Shown one piece after another: positions 27,113 to 37,460 of a stretch of 64,000 nucleotides of DNA. A program made the position numbers and the translations under genes. Every line of letters starts with the position of its first letter. The stretch's first letter is position 1. The notes under the pieces were generated by a model. The model was not told the origin of the DNA. It did not search any database and saw only the letters and a list, made by a program, of their open reading frames with translations. The stretch is from Pseudomonas segetis (lineage in GTDB: Bacteria; Pseudomonadota; Gammaproteobacteria; Pseudomonadales; Pseudomonadaceae): the NCBI RefSeq assembly GCF_900188155.1, contig NZ_FZOG01000003.1, positions 1-64,000 of the forward strand. Direction: 5' to 3'.

Positions 27113-28551
27113 CAGACCACCCTGCCGTACTGATCTTCAAAACGCACAATATCGTCTTCACCAAGGTACTCACCGCTCTGCACCTCAATCATCACCAGTT
27201 CAATCACCCCCGGGTTTTCCAAGCGATGCTTGTGGCCGGCCGCGATATAGGTTGACTGGTCGCTGTTAACCAAGCGTGCACCGTCGCCATTGGTGACCTT
27301 GGCCATGCCCTTAACTACTATCCAGTGTTCGCTGCGGTGATGGTGCATCTGTAACGACAGTGAGGCGCCAGGCTTGACCACAATGCGCTTGATCTTGAAC
27401 CGCGGCCCTTCTTCAAGAACGGTAAAGGTTCCCCATGGCCGGCTTACCGTGCGGTGTAAACGGTAGGCATCATGATTGTTATCCTTGAGCTGCTTGACCA
27501 CCAACCGGACATCCTGCGCGCGATCAGCATGAGCAACCAACAGCGCGTCATCAGTATCAATCACAATCAGGTTATCCAGGCCTACGGTCGCGACCATCCG
27601 ACCATCGCTTTGCACATAATTGTTGTGGCTATCGATAAACAAGGCATTGTGGGTCGCACGATTATTATGTGCGTCAGGTTCGACCAACTGGCTCATGGCC
27701 TTCCAGGAGCCAATATCACTCCAGTCAAAGGTCGCCGGTATCACAGCCACTCGTTGCGAAACCTCCATCAAGGCGTAGTCGATGGAAATATCCGGCATCT
27801 CCGAAAAGGTTTTCGTGTCCAGTTCTCGCTGAACCAGAGTCGGGACTTCCTGCGCTGGGCTTTGCTCAACGCACTGGCGGACCTGCTCGAGCAATTGCGG
27901 CGCGTAGCGCTCGAGCTCTTCAATAAAGGTACCGGCGGTGAAGCAAAACATGCCGGAGTTCCAGAGAAACTTGCCACTGTCCAGATAGGTCTGCGCCGTA
28001 CTCGCATCTGGCTTTTCGACAAATCGCGCAACCCGTGCCGCACCTTGGGCGTCGAGTTCACTACCGGTTTCGATATAGCCAAAACCGGTTTCAGGCGCGG
28101 TGGGCGGAACCCCGAATGTCACCAGGTAACCCTCTAGCGCAAGGGCCTGTGCATGCTTGACTGATGCAGTAAAGCCAGCCCCGTCGCAGATCAAGTGGTC
28201 GGCAGGCATCACCACCATCACCACATCGTCACCATGACTTTGCGCCAGCGTCAGGGCCGCAATCGCGACGGCAGGAGCCGTGTTACGCCCAACCGGCTCA
28301 AGAATAAAGTGGGGCCGACGCGGCCTGGTCTTGGCGGCGTGAAAATGATCCTTGCTTTGGAAGTAGTAGTCACGGTTGGTCACAGTGACAATTTCCCCGC
28401 CATCGACAATCAAGTCGGCAGCCCGGCGATAGGTCTTGGCCAACAAGGATTCGCCATCGGGCATGAGCATGAAGGGTTTAGGCTGCCCTTCACGCGACAC
28501 TGGCCACAAGCGTGTTCCGGCACCGCCGGACAGAATCACAGGAACTATCAT
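27112..28551 (-). CDS. wbpW: WbpW, mannose-1-P guanylyltransferase / mannose-6-P isomerase
   Basis: This bifunctional type II enzyme makes GDP-mannose: the N-terminal nucleotidyltransferase has GGAGTRLWPVSR (residues 9-20) and FVEKPD, and the C-terminal cupin isomerase has QMHHHRSEHWIVVKG. GDP-mannose is the substrate of Gmd encoded next. It is a paralogue of AlgA/PslB types; the location inside the D-rhamnan cluster indicates WbpW. It starts five bases before the gmd stop codon region ends, so coupling is likely. Confidence 0.93.
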   Translation of the reverse strand: MIVPVILSGGAGTRLWPVSREGQPKPFMLMPDGESLLAKTYRRAADLIVDGGEIVTVTNRDYYFQSKDHFHAAKTRPRRPHFILEPVGRNTAPAVAIAALTLAQSHGDDVVMVVMPADHLICDGAGFTASVKHAQALALEGYLVTFGVPPTAPETGFGYIETGSELDAQGAARVARFVEKPDASTAQTYLDSGKFLWNSGMFCFTAGTFIEELERYAPQLLEQVRQCVEQSPAQEVPTLVQRELDTKTFSEMPDISIDYALMEVSQRVAVIPATFDWSDIGSWKAMSQLVEPDAHNNRATHNALFIDSHNNYVQSDGRMVATVGLDNLIVIDTDDALLVAHADRAQDVRLVVKQLKDNNHDAYRLHRTVSRPWGTFTVLEEGPRFKIKRIVVKPGASLSLQMHHHRSEHWIVVKGMAKVTNGDGARLVNSDQSTYIAAGHKHRLENPGVIELVMIEVQSGEYLGEDDIVRFEDQYGRVV

Positions 28552-28555
28552 CAGA

Positions 28556-29650
<1,095 letters not shown>

Positions 29651-29673
29651 TCAAACCTTATCGGGCGTTGTAT

Positions 29674-30585
29674 TCAGTTTTCTTCTCGCGCCTCCCAATC
29701 ACCCAGGACGCCGAGCAGCGTCTCGGAAAAGTCAGTACCTGGTTTCCATCCGGTCTGCTTTTGTAGTTTTTCGGAGCAACCCACAACCCTTCGTTGCTCG
29801 GCTTTGCGCAATCGCGCCGGGTCCTGTTCAAGAGCCACTTCCAGGCCAGCCAAATGCGCCATATCGACAATCACGTCGCGAACGCTGCGCTCAATGCCTG
29901 AACACAGGTTGTAAACCTCGCCAGCCTGACCTGTTTCCAGCATCAGCAAATAAGCCGTCACCACATCCCGGACATCGAGAAAATCCCGAGTGACATCCAC
30001 ATCGCCCACTGTCAGTACAGGCACTTGTTGACCTCGCTTTATGCGGATTAACTGGCGCGCCATGTCGGCCACTAAAAAGGTTTCGTTCTGGCCACTGCCA
30101 ATATGGTTGAACGGCCTGGCAATAAGCACACGCCACGACTCGGTATATCCCCACTGCTGGCACAGCAGCTCTGCAGCAACCTTGCTCACCGCATAGGGAT
30201 TGCGCGGTTTAACCGGCAAAGCCTCGGAAATCGGCATGTCCGGCGTATCAACATGGCCATAGACATCACCCGAACTGACATAAAGAAAAGTGCCGCTAAA
30301 TCCACGCCGCTTGAGCGCCTGTAGCAGATTCAGGGTGCCCAGCAGGTTCACGTCAAAGGTTCGTTGTGGATCGCGAAAGGCCTCCGGGACAAACGTCTGG
30401 CCTGCAAGATGGATGACCGCATCCGGGCAGGCCTCCGCCAGCGCAGCATCCAGTGAGGCAGGCTCAAGCAGGTCAAATTTTGCCGACTCAATAAGTTGCC
30501 AATCTGATCCAGGCCTGGACGCTAGCACCTTCTCTAGATGCCGGCCGACAAAGCCACTGCGCCCGGTAACAAAAAGACGGCTCAT
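29674..30585 (-). CDS. rmd: GDP-6-deoxy-D-mannose (GDP-D-rhamnose) reductase
   Basis: Rmd reduces the Gmd product to GDP-D-rhamnose, the donor for the A-band polymer. It is an extended SDR: VTGRSGFVGRHL at the N-terminus (TGxxGxxG) and catalytic NPYAVSK. At 303 residues it matches the 304 of P. aeruginosa Rmd. Its start overlaps the stop of the acyltransferase gene as ATGA, tying the biosynthesis genes to the upstream modification block. Confidence 0.95.
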   Translation of the reverse strand: MSRLFVTGRSGFVGRHLEKVLASRPGSDWQLIESAKFDLLEPASLDAALAEACPDAVIHLAGQTFVPEAFRDPQRTFDVNLLGTLNLLQALKRRGFSGTFLYVSSGDVYGHVDTPDMPISEALPVKPRNPYAVSKVAAELLCQQWGYTESWRVLIARPFNHIGSGQNETFLVADMARQLIRIKRGQQVPVLTVGDVDVTRDFLDVRDVVTAYLLMLETGQAGEVYNLCSGIERSVRDVIVDMAHLAGLEVALEQDPARLRKAEQRRVVGCSEKLQKQTGWKPGTDFSETLLGVLGDWEAREEN

Positions 30586-31772
30586 GCCTGTTCGCCTATT
30601 GTGTTGATGGGGGTATTGAGCAAGGCAGGCATTGGTTGCAAGCCTCTTGCACCTTGATCCTTATGTTCGAAGCGTTGCGCTACCCGGCTACCTAATTGAC
30701 GCATCGGCATTTCTACCCAGCGGTAATTAAGCTGGCTAAGCACCGAAATCAGACCAGCAGCGATAGTTAGGCTCAGGAGCACATGCAGACTTGCTGAAAC
30801 ATCGGTAACGCCGAGTGCTCTATAGAGCAGTTCACGAGTAAAGAAGTAGGCAGGAATATGGATGAGATAAATGGCGTAGGAGCGAGCACCCAGCCACTTC
30901 ATCAAGCGCTGGCCCAAACCTGTTGGCCATAAATAGCCTCGTCCATAGGAAGCGAGCCAAACCAAGACTGTAGCCATGACAGCTATCAAGCCAATTCGAA
31001 CAGTAGGCAGAAAATCGTTATGTGCCGCTAAAAACGACATGGCCAGCAGTAACGAAGCCAGAATCAAACCACCAGATAATGGCAATGCCTTTAGAAAACG
31101 GGGTTCAAACATCTGGTAACTGGGTTTTGCCGACCAAATAGCGAGCAGTACGCCCAGCGCCAGCGCATCAGTACGCAAAGACATCATCAATACGCTGCGC
31201 ACTTGAAAAAACTGCACTAGCACAACGATTAACAGCAACCACAACAACTTCTGTCTGAAACACAGCGCCAAAAGCGGTAGTAGCAAATAAAACTGCTCCT
31301 CCAGGGAGAGGCTCCAGTAAACAAAACTAAAGCCGTAGTCATACTTAAAGAAGCTGTCTGCAAAGCGGAAATTGGCGAAATTAAACAAGCCTGCAACTGT
31401 GGCTTCCATATTTGTCGACAGCGCACCAAAGACACCCGTTTGGTTGAACACCAGAACCAATGGCAAAGGTAGAAGCAGCCACAGCCAAGCCGATGGTAGA
31501 AGCCGGAAAGCTCTCCGAATCCAGAAAGCAACGATTACTGGCCTGGCCGCAGATTGCTGCAAAGCAGGTAGCAACTGGCGCGCGATGACGAAACCTGAGA
31601 TCACGAAGAACAGATCGACTCCCCACCAAAGCTGCAACTGCGACATCAAAGCCTCAAGCCACTCAAGGTTACTGCTCACCAGATTTCCAGAGACGTGATG
31701 AAACAGCACGCCAAGGACCGCCAGCCCACGCAGAACTTCAATCTCAGCAATTTTTTGCGTAGCTGCATTCAT
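30582..31772 (-). CDS. Membrane acyltransferase (acyltransferase 3 family)
   Basis: A polytopic inner-membrane protein of 396 residues with about ten helices. It has the family's N-terminal motif EVLRGLAVLGVLFHH (the His is the likely catalytic/acyl-handling residue) and FFVISGFVIARQL. Such enzymes O-acetylate or otherwise acylate cell-surface sugars. In this cluster it probably modifies D-rhamnan or its terminal sugars; a similar acyltransferase gene lies next to rmd in P. aeruginosa as I recall. The ATG at 31772 is supported by AGGTGG eight bases upstream; a GTG four codons earlier is less likely. Confidence 0.85.
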   Translation of the reverse strand: MNAATQKIAEIEVLRGLAVLGVLFHHVSGNLVSSNLEWLEALMSQLQLWWGVDLFFVISGFVIARQLLPALQQSAARPVIVAFWIRRAFRLLPSAWLWLLLPLPLVLVFNQTGVFGALSTNMEATVAGLFNFANFRFADSFFKYDYGFSFVYWSLSLEEQFYLLLPLLALCFRQKLLWLLLIVVLVQFFQVRSVLMMSLRTDALALGVLLAIWSAKPSYQMFEPRFLKALPLSGGLILASLLLAMSFLAAHNDFLPTVRIGLIAVMATVLVWLASYGRGYLWPTGLGQRLMKWLGARSYAIYLIHIPAYFFTRELLYRALGVTDVSASLHVLLSLTIAAGLISVLSQLNYRWVEMPMRQLGSRVAQRFEHKDQGARGLQPMPALLNTPINTIGEQA

Positions 31773-31784
31773 CCTGGAGCCCAC

Positions 31785-32639
31785 CTAAAGAGGCTTGCGC
31801 GCAATAACGACTTGGCTTTTAGGCATTGCTGCATCCAGCGCCTGCTTGATTTGCTTGCCTTGGGGCAGCGATAAAAGCGTTGACCAGGTTTGTCTCCAGT
31901 TTTCTATAAGCGGATGCCAGGGCGGCGATAGAGGCTGGTTTTCACAGGCCCAGTACAGCGACCACCAAACCGAATGGTAAAAGCCATATTGGGTGGTGCG
32001 CTCAATTGTCAGGCCGGCATCAAGCGCCAGTTGGGCCAGCTCGCCGCGTTTGAAAATACGAATGTGGTTGGGCTTCTCAAAGTAGACGGGAGGGGCGATA
32101 TGGGTTTGTATGGTTTCAATCAACTCGTCCGGCACCGTCAGCAGGAACAATGCACCAGGCGCCGCAACCCGAACCAATTCCTGCATAAACTGGGCAGGAT
32201 CATCGACATGCTCAAGCACCTCCATGGCCACGACCCTCGTCACATGTGCATCAGGCAAGGGCAACGGGTTGGCATCGGTAACCAGTGCCTGAACGCTTCT
32301 GGCACCCGAAGCTTCAACATGGCGGCGCGCCGACTCGATTTTCTCTGCATCGACATCGGCAAGGATAATGGCGGCGCCCTGCCGTGCACTAAAGCCTGCA
32401 TAACCACCATCACCACAGCCAATGTCCAAGAGTGTGTCGGCTGCTGTAATAGCAAAACCTTCAATCAACTCGCCTGTATCGCCACGCATCCAACCACTCA
32501 TATAGCTATCAGCCAGGCCAACATCGATTTCTGGCTGTGGCGCAGGCACGGCGGTATCAACAGGCTCGGCCACAACTGGAGCTGGGTCGACTTGTTCAAC
32601 GGAGTCCGCATTGAAAAAGCGTTTAATTTTACTGAGCAT
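31785..32639 (-). CDS. Class I SAM-dependent methyltransferase, paralogue 1
   Basis: This 284-residue protein has a SAM-binding core: LLDIGCGDGGYAGFSA (motif I), an acidic residue in ADVDAEKI, and VVAMEVLEHVDDP. About 60 N-terminal residues rich in Pro/Val/Glu precede it. It closely resembles the next gene upstream (shared EVLEHV and C-terminal MPKSQV-ARKP), indicating tandem duplication. Likely role is O-methylation of rhamnan or of its end sugar; 3-O-methyl-rhamnose is reported on P. aeruginosa A-band. The start overlaps the upstream gene by 11 bp behind an AGGAAT site. Confidence 0.85.
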   Translation of the reverse strand: MLSKIKRFFNADSVEQVDPAPVVAEPVDTAVPAPQPEIDVGLADSYMSGWMRGDTGELIEGFAITAADTLLDIGCGDGGYAGFSARQGAAIILADVDAEKIESARRHVEASGARSVQALVTDANPLPLPDAHVTRVVAMEVLEHVDDPAQFMQELVRVAAPGALFLLTVPDELIETIQTHIAPPVYFEKPNHIRIFKRGELAQLALDAGLTIERTTQYGFYHSVWWSLYWACENQPLSPPWHPLIENWRQTWSTLLSLPQGKQIKQALDAAMPKSQVVIARKPL

Positions 32640-33531
32640 TTTTATTCCTGTTATCGGCTCGTGACTGGCTTGGTTTGCGGGCGACAATGACCTGACTCTT
32701 AGGCATCAAGCTGTCCAGGTTCTGCTTCACCGGGGAAAACTCCGGCATATCAATCAAACGCTTCCAAAGACTCGACCAGTCCTCCACTAGCGCGCTGTAT
32801 GGCGGGTGTACGACATCATGGGTTTCGCCTGAGTTGGGCTCGCCGCTGTGCTTTTGCTGCGTCCAGTACATCAGCATCCACATGGTCCAAAAGAAGCCAT
32901 AGGAAGCGCGGCGCTCAATGATCAACCCGGCCTCCTCGACCAAGGCGGCGAACTGTTCACGCTCGAAAATATGGATATGGTTGGGATGGCTGAAATAGTG
33001 CGGTGCCGCACAGTCTTTTTGAATGTGCTCACCGACAGGATCAGGCACGGCCAAGAGAAACAGAGCCCCCGGACGCGCAACACGCACCAGCTCACGTAAA
33101 ACCCGTGCGGGATCTTCCACATGTTCCAGCACCTCAAGGGCAATGACCCGGGAGGCATACTCATCGGCCAAGGGCAGCGGCACGCTGTCAGAGACAATGC
33201 CTTCGACTCCCCGCGCCGGTGTCTCCTTGAGCTTTTGTTTGAGTGCGTCAATCTTTTCGGCAATTACATCGGTGAAGACCACATGGGCGCCGCGATTTGC
33301 GCAAAACAATGTGGCGCCGCCAGCCCCGCAGCCGATATCAAGCACCACGTCCTCAGCGGAAATAGCAAAGCCGCTGAACAACTCATCAGTGGCATTTTGG
33401 AACCAGCCACTTTGCACGGCATCGACCAGCCCGCAATCACGCGCATCAACGTAGTCTTCGGTACGGCCACTCGCAGCTGCAGATGCAGCGGGCGCGCCTA
33501 GACGCTGGAAAAGCTTTTGCAGAATCTTCAT
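32629..33531 (-). CDS. Class I SAM-dependent methyltransferase, paralogue 2
   Basis: A 300-residue methyltransferase with motif I VVLDIGCGAGGATLF, TDVIAEKIDAL, and VIALEVLEHVEDP. It is a paralogue of the next gene downstream; both end with LMPKSQVIVARKP-like tails and share DIGCG-GG and ELVRVA-PGALFLL-VPD stretches. The start overlaps the stop of the upstream glycosyltransferase as ATGA. Two related methyltransferases side by side may act at different positions of the same sugar or on different residues. Confidence 0.85.
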   Translation of the reverse strand: MKILQKLFQRLGAPAASAAASGRTEDYVDARDCGLVDAVQSGWFQNATDELFSGFAISAEDVVLDIGCGAGGATLFCANRGAHVVFTDVIAEKIDALKQKLKETPARGVEGIVSDSVPLPLADEYASRVIALEVLEHVEDPARVLRELVRVARPGALFLLAVPDPVGEHIQKDCAAPHYFSHPNHIHIFEREQFAALVEEAGLIIERRASYGFFWTMWMLMYWTQQKHSGEPNSGETHDVVHPPYSALVEDWSSLWKRLIDMPEFSPVKQNLDSLMPKSQVIVARKPSQSRADNRNKNAQ

Positions 33532-34979
33532 GCCGAGACCTGCTCTTCAAGCTGAAGAAAACCGAGCATTCGCTCACTGGCAACCGAGTAAGAACAATGC
33601 TGCTGCATGCGCTTGATCGCATTTTTCGCCAGTTGCTGATAACGCTCCGGGTGCTCCTGGACACAGCTGTAAGCGGCGCTATAAGCCTCCTTTAGCGACT
33701 GCCAATCTATCTGCTGGCGCAACGTACGGTAGGCGATCCTCGGATCATGGGGCCATGCGGTTGCATCTGCCCAGCTATCGACCACAAAACCCACGCTGTC
33801 GTCGATGTAATCCGTCATTGCCGAATGTCGCGGCGCAATGGCCGGCTTACCGCAGGACAAATACTCCATAAGCGGCAGACATTGGCCTTCGCCATAAGAT
33901 GCATTCACGATGTAATGCGTTGCCTGGATCAGTTGGTTATAGGCATCGCCACTCAGATAGCCATGTACCAACACCACTCGACAAGCGAAGGGATCAAGGC
34001 GAGACATTGCCATTAATATGCCTCTGATCGCATCTTCATAACGGTGATGGCCCAGTTTGAAAACCAGGGTGGCGTTGGGTTCATCCTTGAATGCCGAACA
34101 GAAGGCCGTCAGCATATCCACCCAGTTCTTGCGACCATCTTGAGGATTAAACAGGCTGGTAAACACCACCCCGCTCAATTCCAGCTGACGAGTACCGGCC
34201 TGCCACGGATCACTGCTCTCAACGAAGCGATCAAGCATCTTGCGCAATTGCGCAGGCAGAGCCGGAGCCACCACCTGTTGATACCAGTGCAAGAGGTAGT
34301 GCTGGGTGATACCAACAATGGTCCCGGATTTACGTCGATAACCAAGGTGATTCTCGATTGGAATCAATCCACGAGACTCAGCAACCTCGCGCGCAATCTC
34401 CTCTGCTGTCGGCAGTAAACGCGCAAAATCAGGAGCATGGCTATCAAAGACCACGCCACGTTCTATCGCCAAGAGCTGTGACCTGGCGACAGCTGCCGTC
34501 CGAAGAAACTCGCGCACGGTCTCCAGGCGATCCCAAACGGGAGCCGGAATCGACACTACCGCGAATGCCTCGCCCATGATCTGGCGAACCGCCCTTACGC
34601 TTTGCTCCGAATGGACAATGGCCGCACCGCACTGGGCGAGACATTTACGCCAATCATTTTCAGGCCGGTCCTCCCACCAGGTTTCATCCGGCATGCTACT
34701 GAATTCCCATGCGAAAACAGGAATTGTCGGGCAGGCCAGGTCTCGGCATGTCAGGTGTGGCGGTGTGAAGCTGAGAAATACACAGTCCTCGCCCCTGGCT
34801 TGAGCCGCTGCGTAATGCGCATCAACTTCAACAGCCGGATCGGCCACCAGAACCACTTCACCAAGCGTCTTGAGCAATGGCAAGAACTCGCGAAGCACAA
34901 AGAAATAGCTGTACTCGGGTTCTCCCAGGTTTTGCACTACGGTTTCAGCATTCATGGCGCTATAGAGCAAGAACTTCAT
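33528..34979 (-). CDS. Glycosyltransferase of the D-rhamnan modification block, paralogue 1
   Basis: A 483-residue protein beginning MKFLLYSAMNAETVV with a GT4-like C-terminal half (VFTSLFNPQDGRKNW; YGEGQCLPLMEYLSCGKPAIAP, which supplies an E-x-x-x-x-x-x-x-E type arrangement). It is clearly paralogous to the gene upstream: both share EYSYFF-L-EF-P-L near the N-terminus and ELSGVVFTS--NP-DGRKNW. I recall two glycosyltransferase genes of this kind beside rmd in P. aeruginosa that affect A-band synthesis. Exact sugar and linkage are unknown. Confidence 0.8.
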   Translation of the reverse strand: MKFLLYSAMNAETVVQNLGEPEYSYFFVLREFLPLLKTLGEVVLVADPAVEVDAHYAAAQARGEDCVFLSFTPPHLTCRDLACPTIPVFAWEFSSMPDETWWEDRPENDWRKCLAQCGAAIVHSEQSVRAVRQIMGEAFAVVSIPAPVWDRLETVREFLRTAAVARSQLLAIERGVVFDSHAPDFARLLPTAEEIAREVAESRGLIPIENHLGYRRKSGTIVGITQHYLLHWYQQVVAPALPAQLRKMLDRFVESSDPWQAGTRQLELSGVVFTSLFNPQDGRKNWVDMLTAFCSAFKDEPNATLVFKLGHHRYEDAIRGILMAMSRLDPFACRVVLVHGYLSGDAYNQLIQATHYIVNASYGEGQCLPLMEYLSCGKPAIAPRHSAMTDYIDDSVGFVVDSWADATAWPHDPRIAYRTLRQQIDWQSLKEAYSAAYSCVQEHPERYQQLAKNAIKRMQQHCSYSVASERMLGFLQLEEQVSA

Positions 34980-36418
34980 GCTTGAGCTCCAGCCAGGCGT
35001 TGTTCGCTACCTGAGCCCAGTCCTTGCAGAAAATCCTGCACCTGCTGTGCAACGACTGGGGTATCAGAAAACTCACGCAATTGATGCCAAGCGTGCTGGG
35101 ACATTTGCTGATAACGGGCAAGGTCACCGCCCGCAATCTGATGACAATGGCGATACCCCTCCATCAGCGATTGCCAGTTCAATCGATATTTGCGCGTGCG
35201 AAAAATTCCACAAGGATCGTGCGCCCAGCAGGATGGTTCGACGCTGGTTTTCACGACATAGGCCATCTGCTCATCGACATAATCGAGCATCGCCGTATGC
35301 CTGGGGGCTAGAGCGGGTTTGCCGCTGGCAAGAAACTCCATCAACGGCAAGCACAAGCCTTCGCAAGTCGATGCATTGACATAAAAGTCACTGATCTCAA
35401 TTAACTGCCGATACTGCTGATCATCGAGAAATCCGTGTAATACCAACACTCGGCATTTGAAAGGTGCTAAGCGCGACAATAGGGTCAGCAAAGGAATTCG
35501 GTAGTGTTCCAGATCATGGTGGGTCATCTTCAGGATCAAGGTCGCATCGCTGGTTTCTGAAAATGCCCAGCAGAACGCAGTCACGATATCGATCCAGTTT
35601 TTGCGGCCATCGCGCGGATTAAGTACAGAGGTAAACACCACGCCTGACAATTCAATGCGGCATGCATGCAACGCTTGCGCACCGAGTTCACTATGGGCAG
35701 GCGCAGCAGGCTTTTCACGCCTGGCCACAGCGCTGGGCCTGTTGCTCAGGGCCTCGCGCCACGCGTGATAAAGCGCCCGGGTACGTCCAACCCGGCGGTG
35801 ATCTGACTTCGCCGCTGCAACCAACAAGGGCGCTTGGGGCCGGGGCATATGCTGGACCAAGCCATCGGCCGAAAGTCCCAGTAAAGGGCTGTCGATGACG
35901 TGCCCGGTGAACTCGATAGAGCGCCCTGGCCGGCAAGGTGTCCAACCACCTTCCGGCATCAGAGCTTGGAATCGTGACCAGACAGGTGCTGGTATCGCAG
36001 TAACTGGATAGCTATTACCCATGGCTTTACGCACTGCATCCGCCGACTCACGGCTGCAGGCTATGGCGCCTGCAATGCCTTGCAGGACATAGCGCCAATC
36101 ATTACGTGGTTCGCCTTCCCAAGGCTCATCCGGCACATTGTCGAACTCCCAGGCAAACAGGCAAATCGTTGGACACTCAAGATCAATGGGGGTCTGTTGC
36201 GGAGGGCTTACGCTGATAAAAAAGACTTGCTCGCCAGCGGCGCGATACTGTTGGTACAGGCTATCGACCTGATCGGCCGACTCCACGCTGATGACTTCGG
36301 CTATCTGCTGCAAGGCAGGCATGAATTCTTTCAGCAAAAAGAAATAGCTGTATTCGGCCTTGCCCAAGGAGGCCTGGATATTCGACTGGGTGATTTTCGA
36401 ACTGATGAGAATAATCAT
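34976..36418 (-). CDS. Glycosyltransferase of the D-rhamnan modification block, paralogue 2
   Basis: First gene of the whole minus-strand polysaccharide operon; 480 residues from the ATG before IILISSKITQ. Like its downstream paralogue it carries EYSYFFLLKEF, IPAPVW, GVVFTSVLNPRDGRKNW and STCEGLCLPLMEFLASGKPALAP, consistent with a GT4-type fold. The central stretch (about residues 170-260) differs strongly from the paralogue and is rich in Arg/Pro/Ala. A TTG start 15 codons upstream is possible but less likely. Function is inferred from neighbours only. Confidence 0.78.
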   Translation of the reverse strand: MIILISSKITQSNIQASLGKAEYSYFFLLKEFMPALQQIAEVISVESADQVDSLYQQYRAAGEQVFFISVSPPQQTPIDLECPTICLFAWEFDNVPDEPWEGEPRNDWRYVLQGIAGAIACSRESADAVRKAMGNSYPVTAIPAPVWSRFQALMPEGGWTPCRPGRSIEFTGHVIDSPLLGLSADGLVQHMPRPQAPLLVAAAKSDHRRVGRTRALYHAWREALSNRPSAVARREKPAAPAHSELGAQALHACRIELSGVVFTSVLNPRDGRKNWIDIVTAFCWAFSETSDATLILKMTHHDLEHYRIPLLTLLSRLAPFKCRVLVLHGFLDDQQYRQLIEISDFYVNASTCEGLCLPLMEFLASGKPALAPRHTAMLDYVDEQMAYVVKTSVEPSCWAHDPCGIFRTRKYRLNWQSLMEGYRHCHQIAGGDLARYQQMSQHAWHQLREFSDTPVVAQQVQDFLQGLGSGSEQRLAGAQA

Positions 36419-36972
36419 GTACGGCTTGCAAGCCTTTAGCGTCAGATCCCTGGCTGCGAGCAACCAAGCTTGATTGTTATTATTTTTAAGCCTTGCTTGA
36501 CCTGACGCCGAGAGATCAAACCGTTATAAAAGCGATAAATTCGCTATTTTTTTCAGGTTTTCATGACATATGGCGGCAATATCTGCAGGCAAATATTTTT
36601 TCACGACCCCTCAATACCACCAGCATTTAGTTTGGCTTGCAATAGGCAAATCTATGATATGTGAAATTTTTTGTAACCTGCGAAAGGCGCAATCTAGACG
36701 CTTTGCGCCGGCCCAGTATTTGCAGGGCCTGTGCTGAAACCTATGCGTAGTGAATAAAAACTGGAGCGCATTGAATCAAGGCCAGTGCAACTTTCGCTGC
36801 CGCCCAAACTCATAGCTTGGCGCTACGCACAATCCGCTGGCCGAACCTTCAGCTCCCGGATTAAAAAATCTATTAGCGGGCATTACCTGACGCGGCATAA
36901 TCAGCGGGCTAGGCTTATACTCACCCTAGGTGCCCAGCGCCCAAAATCTATCCACAGCTTGGAGTTTTCAGG
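36419..36972. other. AT-rich divergent intergenic region between the polysaccharide operon and DUF2388 genes
   Basis: About 550 bases without a convincing gene. The half next to the polysaccharide operon (roughly 36470-36700) is markedly AT-rich with several T/A runs, as often seen upstream of surface-polysaccharide clusters and at sites bound by MvaT/H-NS-like proteins. Promoters for both sides should be here; a TATACT at about 36916-36921 may be the -10 for the DUF2388 gene. No binding site is secure. Confidence 0.45.
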
Positions 36973-37290
36973 ATGAATCCCTTACGCACACTTAGCTTCG
37001 CAGCCCTTATGGTTTTGGCAGCCAATGCCTCGGCCACCAGCTTTGTGGTCACAACCGATGCCATTGTTGGCGCTGTTGCAGCAACCACGGATGCAACCTC
37101 TGATGTCAGTTCGTCGTTCAAGGACGACAAAGTTGTCTTGGCAGCCCGTGATGACGCAGCCAGCTTCGTTGCCAGCCAGGGCGCCATTCGTGGCGTTCAT
37201 CTGGAAGCCGCTCTGGATCACATCCGCACCACAGTTCCAAGCCTGCAAGCCAATGATATGCAGCTGGCTCAGGCCATCATCAGCCTGTAA
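36973..37290 (+). CDS. Small secreted DUF2388 protein 1
   Basis: A 105-residue protein with a signal peptide (cleavage after ASA, before TSFVVTT) and the conserved DUF2388 core: DATSDVSSSFKDDK, ARDDAASFVASQG, IRG--LEAA and a C-terminal QLAQAIISL. The family is essentially restricted to pseudomonads, and no function is known to me; some annotations call it a Holliday-junction protein, which the secreted nature contradicts. It shares its core with the next gene, so the two are tandem paralogues. The ATG follows GGAG-TTTTCAGG. Confidence 0.85.
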   Translation: MNPLRTLSFAALMVLAANASATSFVVTTDAIVGAVAATTDATSDVSSSFKDDKVVLAARDDAASFVASQGAIRGVHLEAALDHIRTTVPSLQANDMQLAQAIISL

Positions 37291-37297
37291 CCGCCCA

Positions 37298-37325
37298 ATA
37301 ACGCCACGGCCTGTTCGTGGCGTTA
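37298..37325 (+). terminator. Perfect hairpin between the two DUF2388 genes
   Basis: ATAACGCCACG and CGTGGCGTTAT form an 11-bp perfect stem with a 7-base loop, seven bases after the stop codon. Only GCATTTCCCC follows, so there is no strong U tract. It may be a partial terminator, or a processing/stability element that sets different levels of the two transcripts. Confidence 0.5.
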
Positions 37326-37460
37326 TGCATTTCCCCTGCACCCCTGGCTATCGGCCTGCCGTGTGAGTCAAAATCCGCATACCATGCTGCTACCTGTGTA
37401 GCGGAACCGGGCCGAGTTTTGCCCGTCCAATCGCTATCGAATTGTTTTACGGAGATTTTT

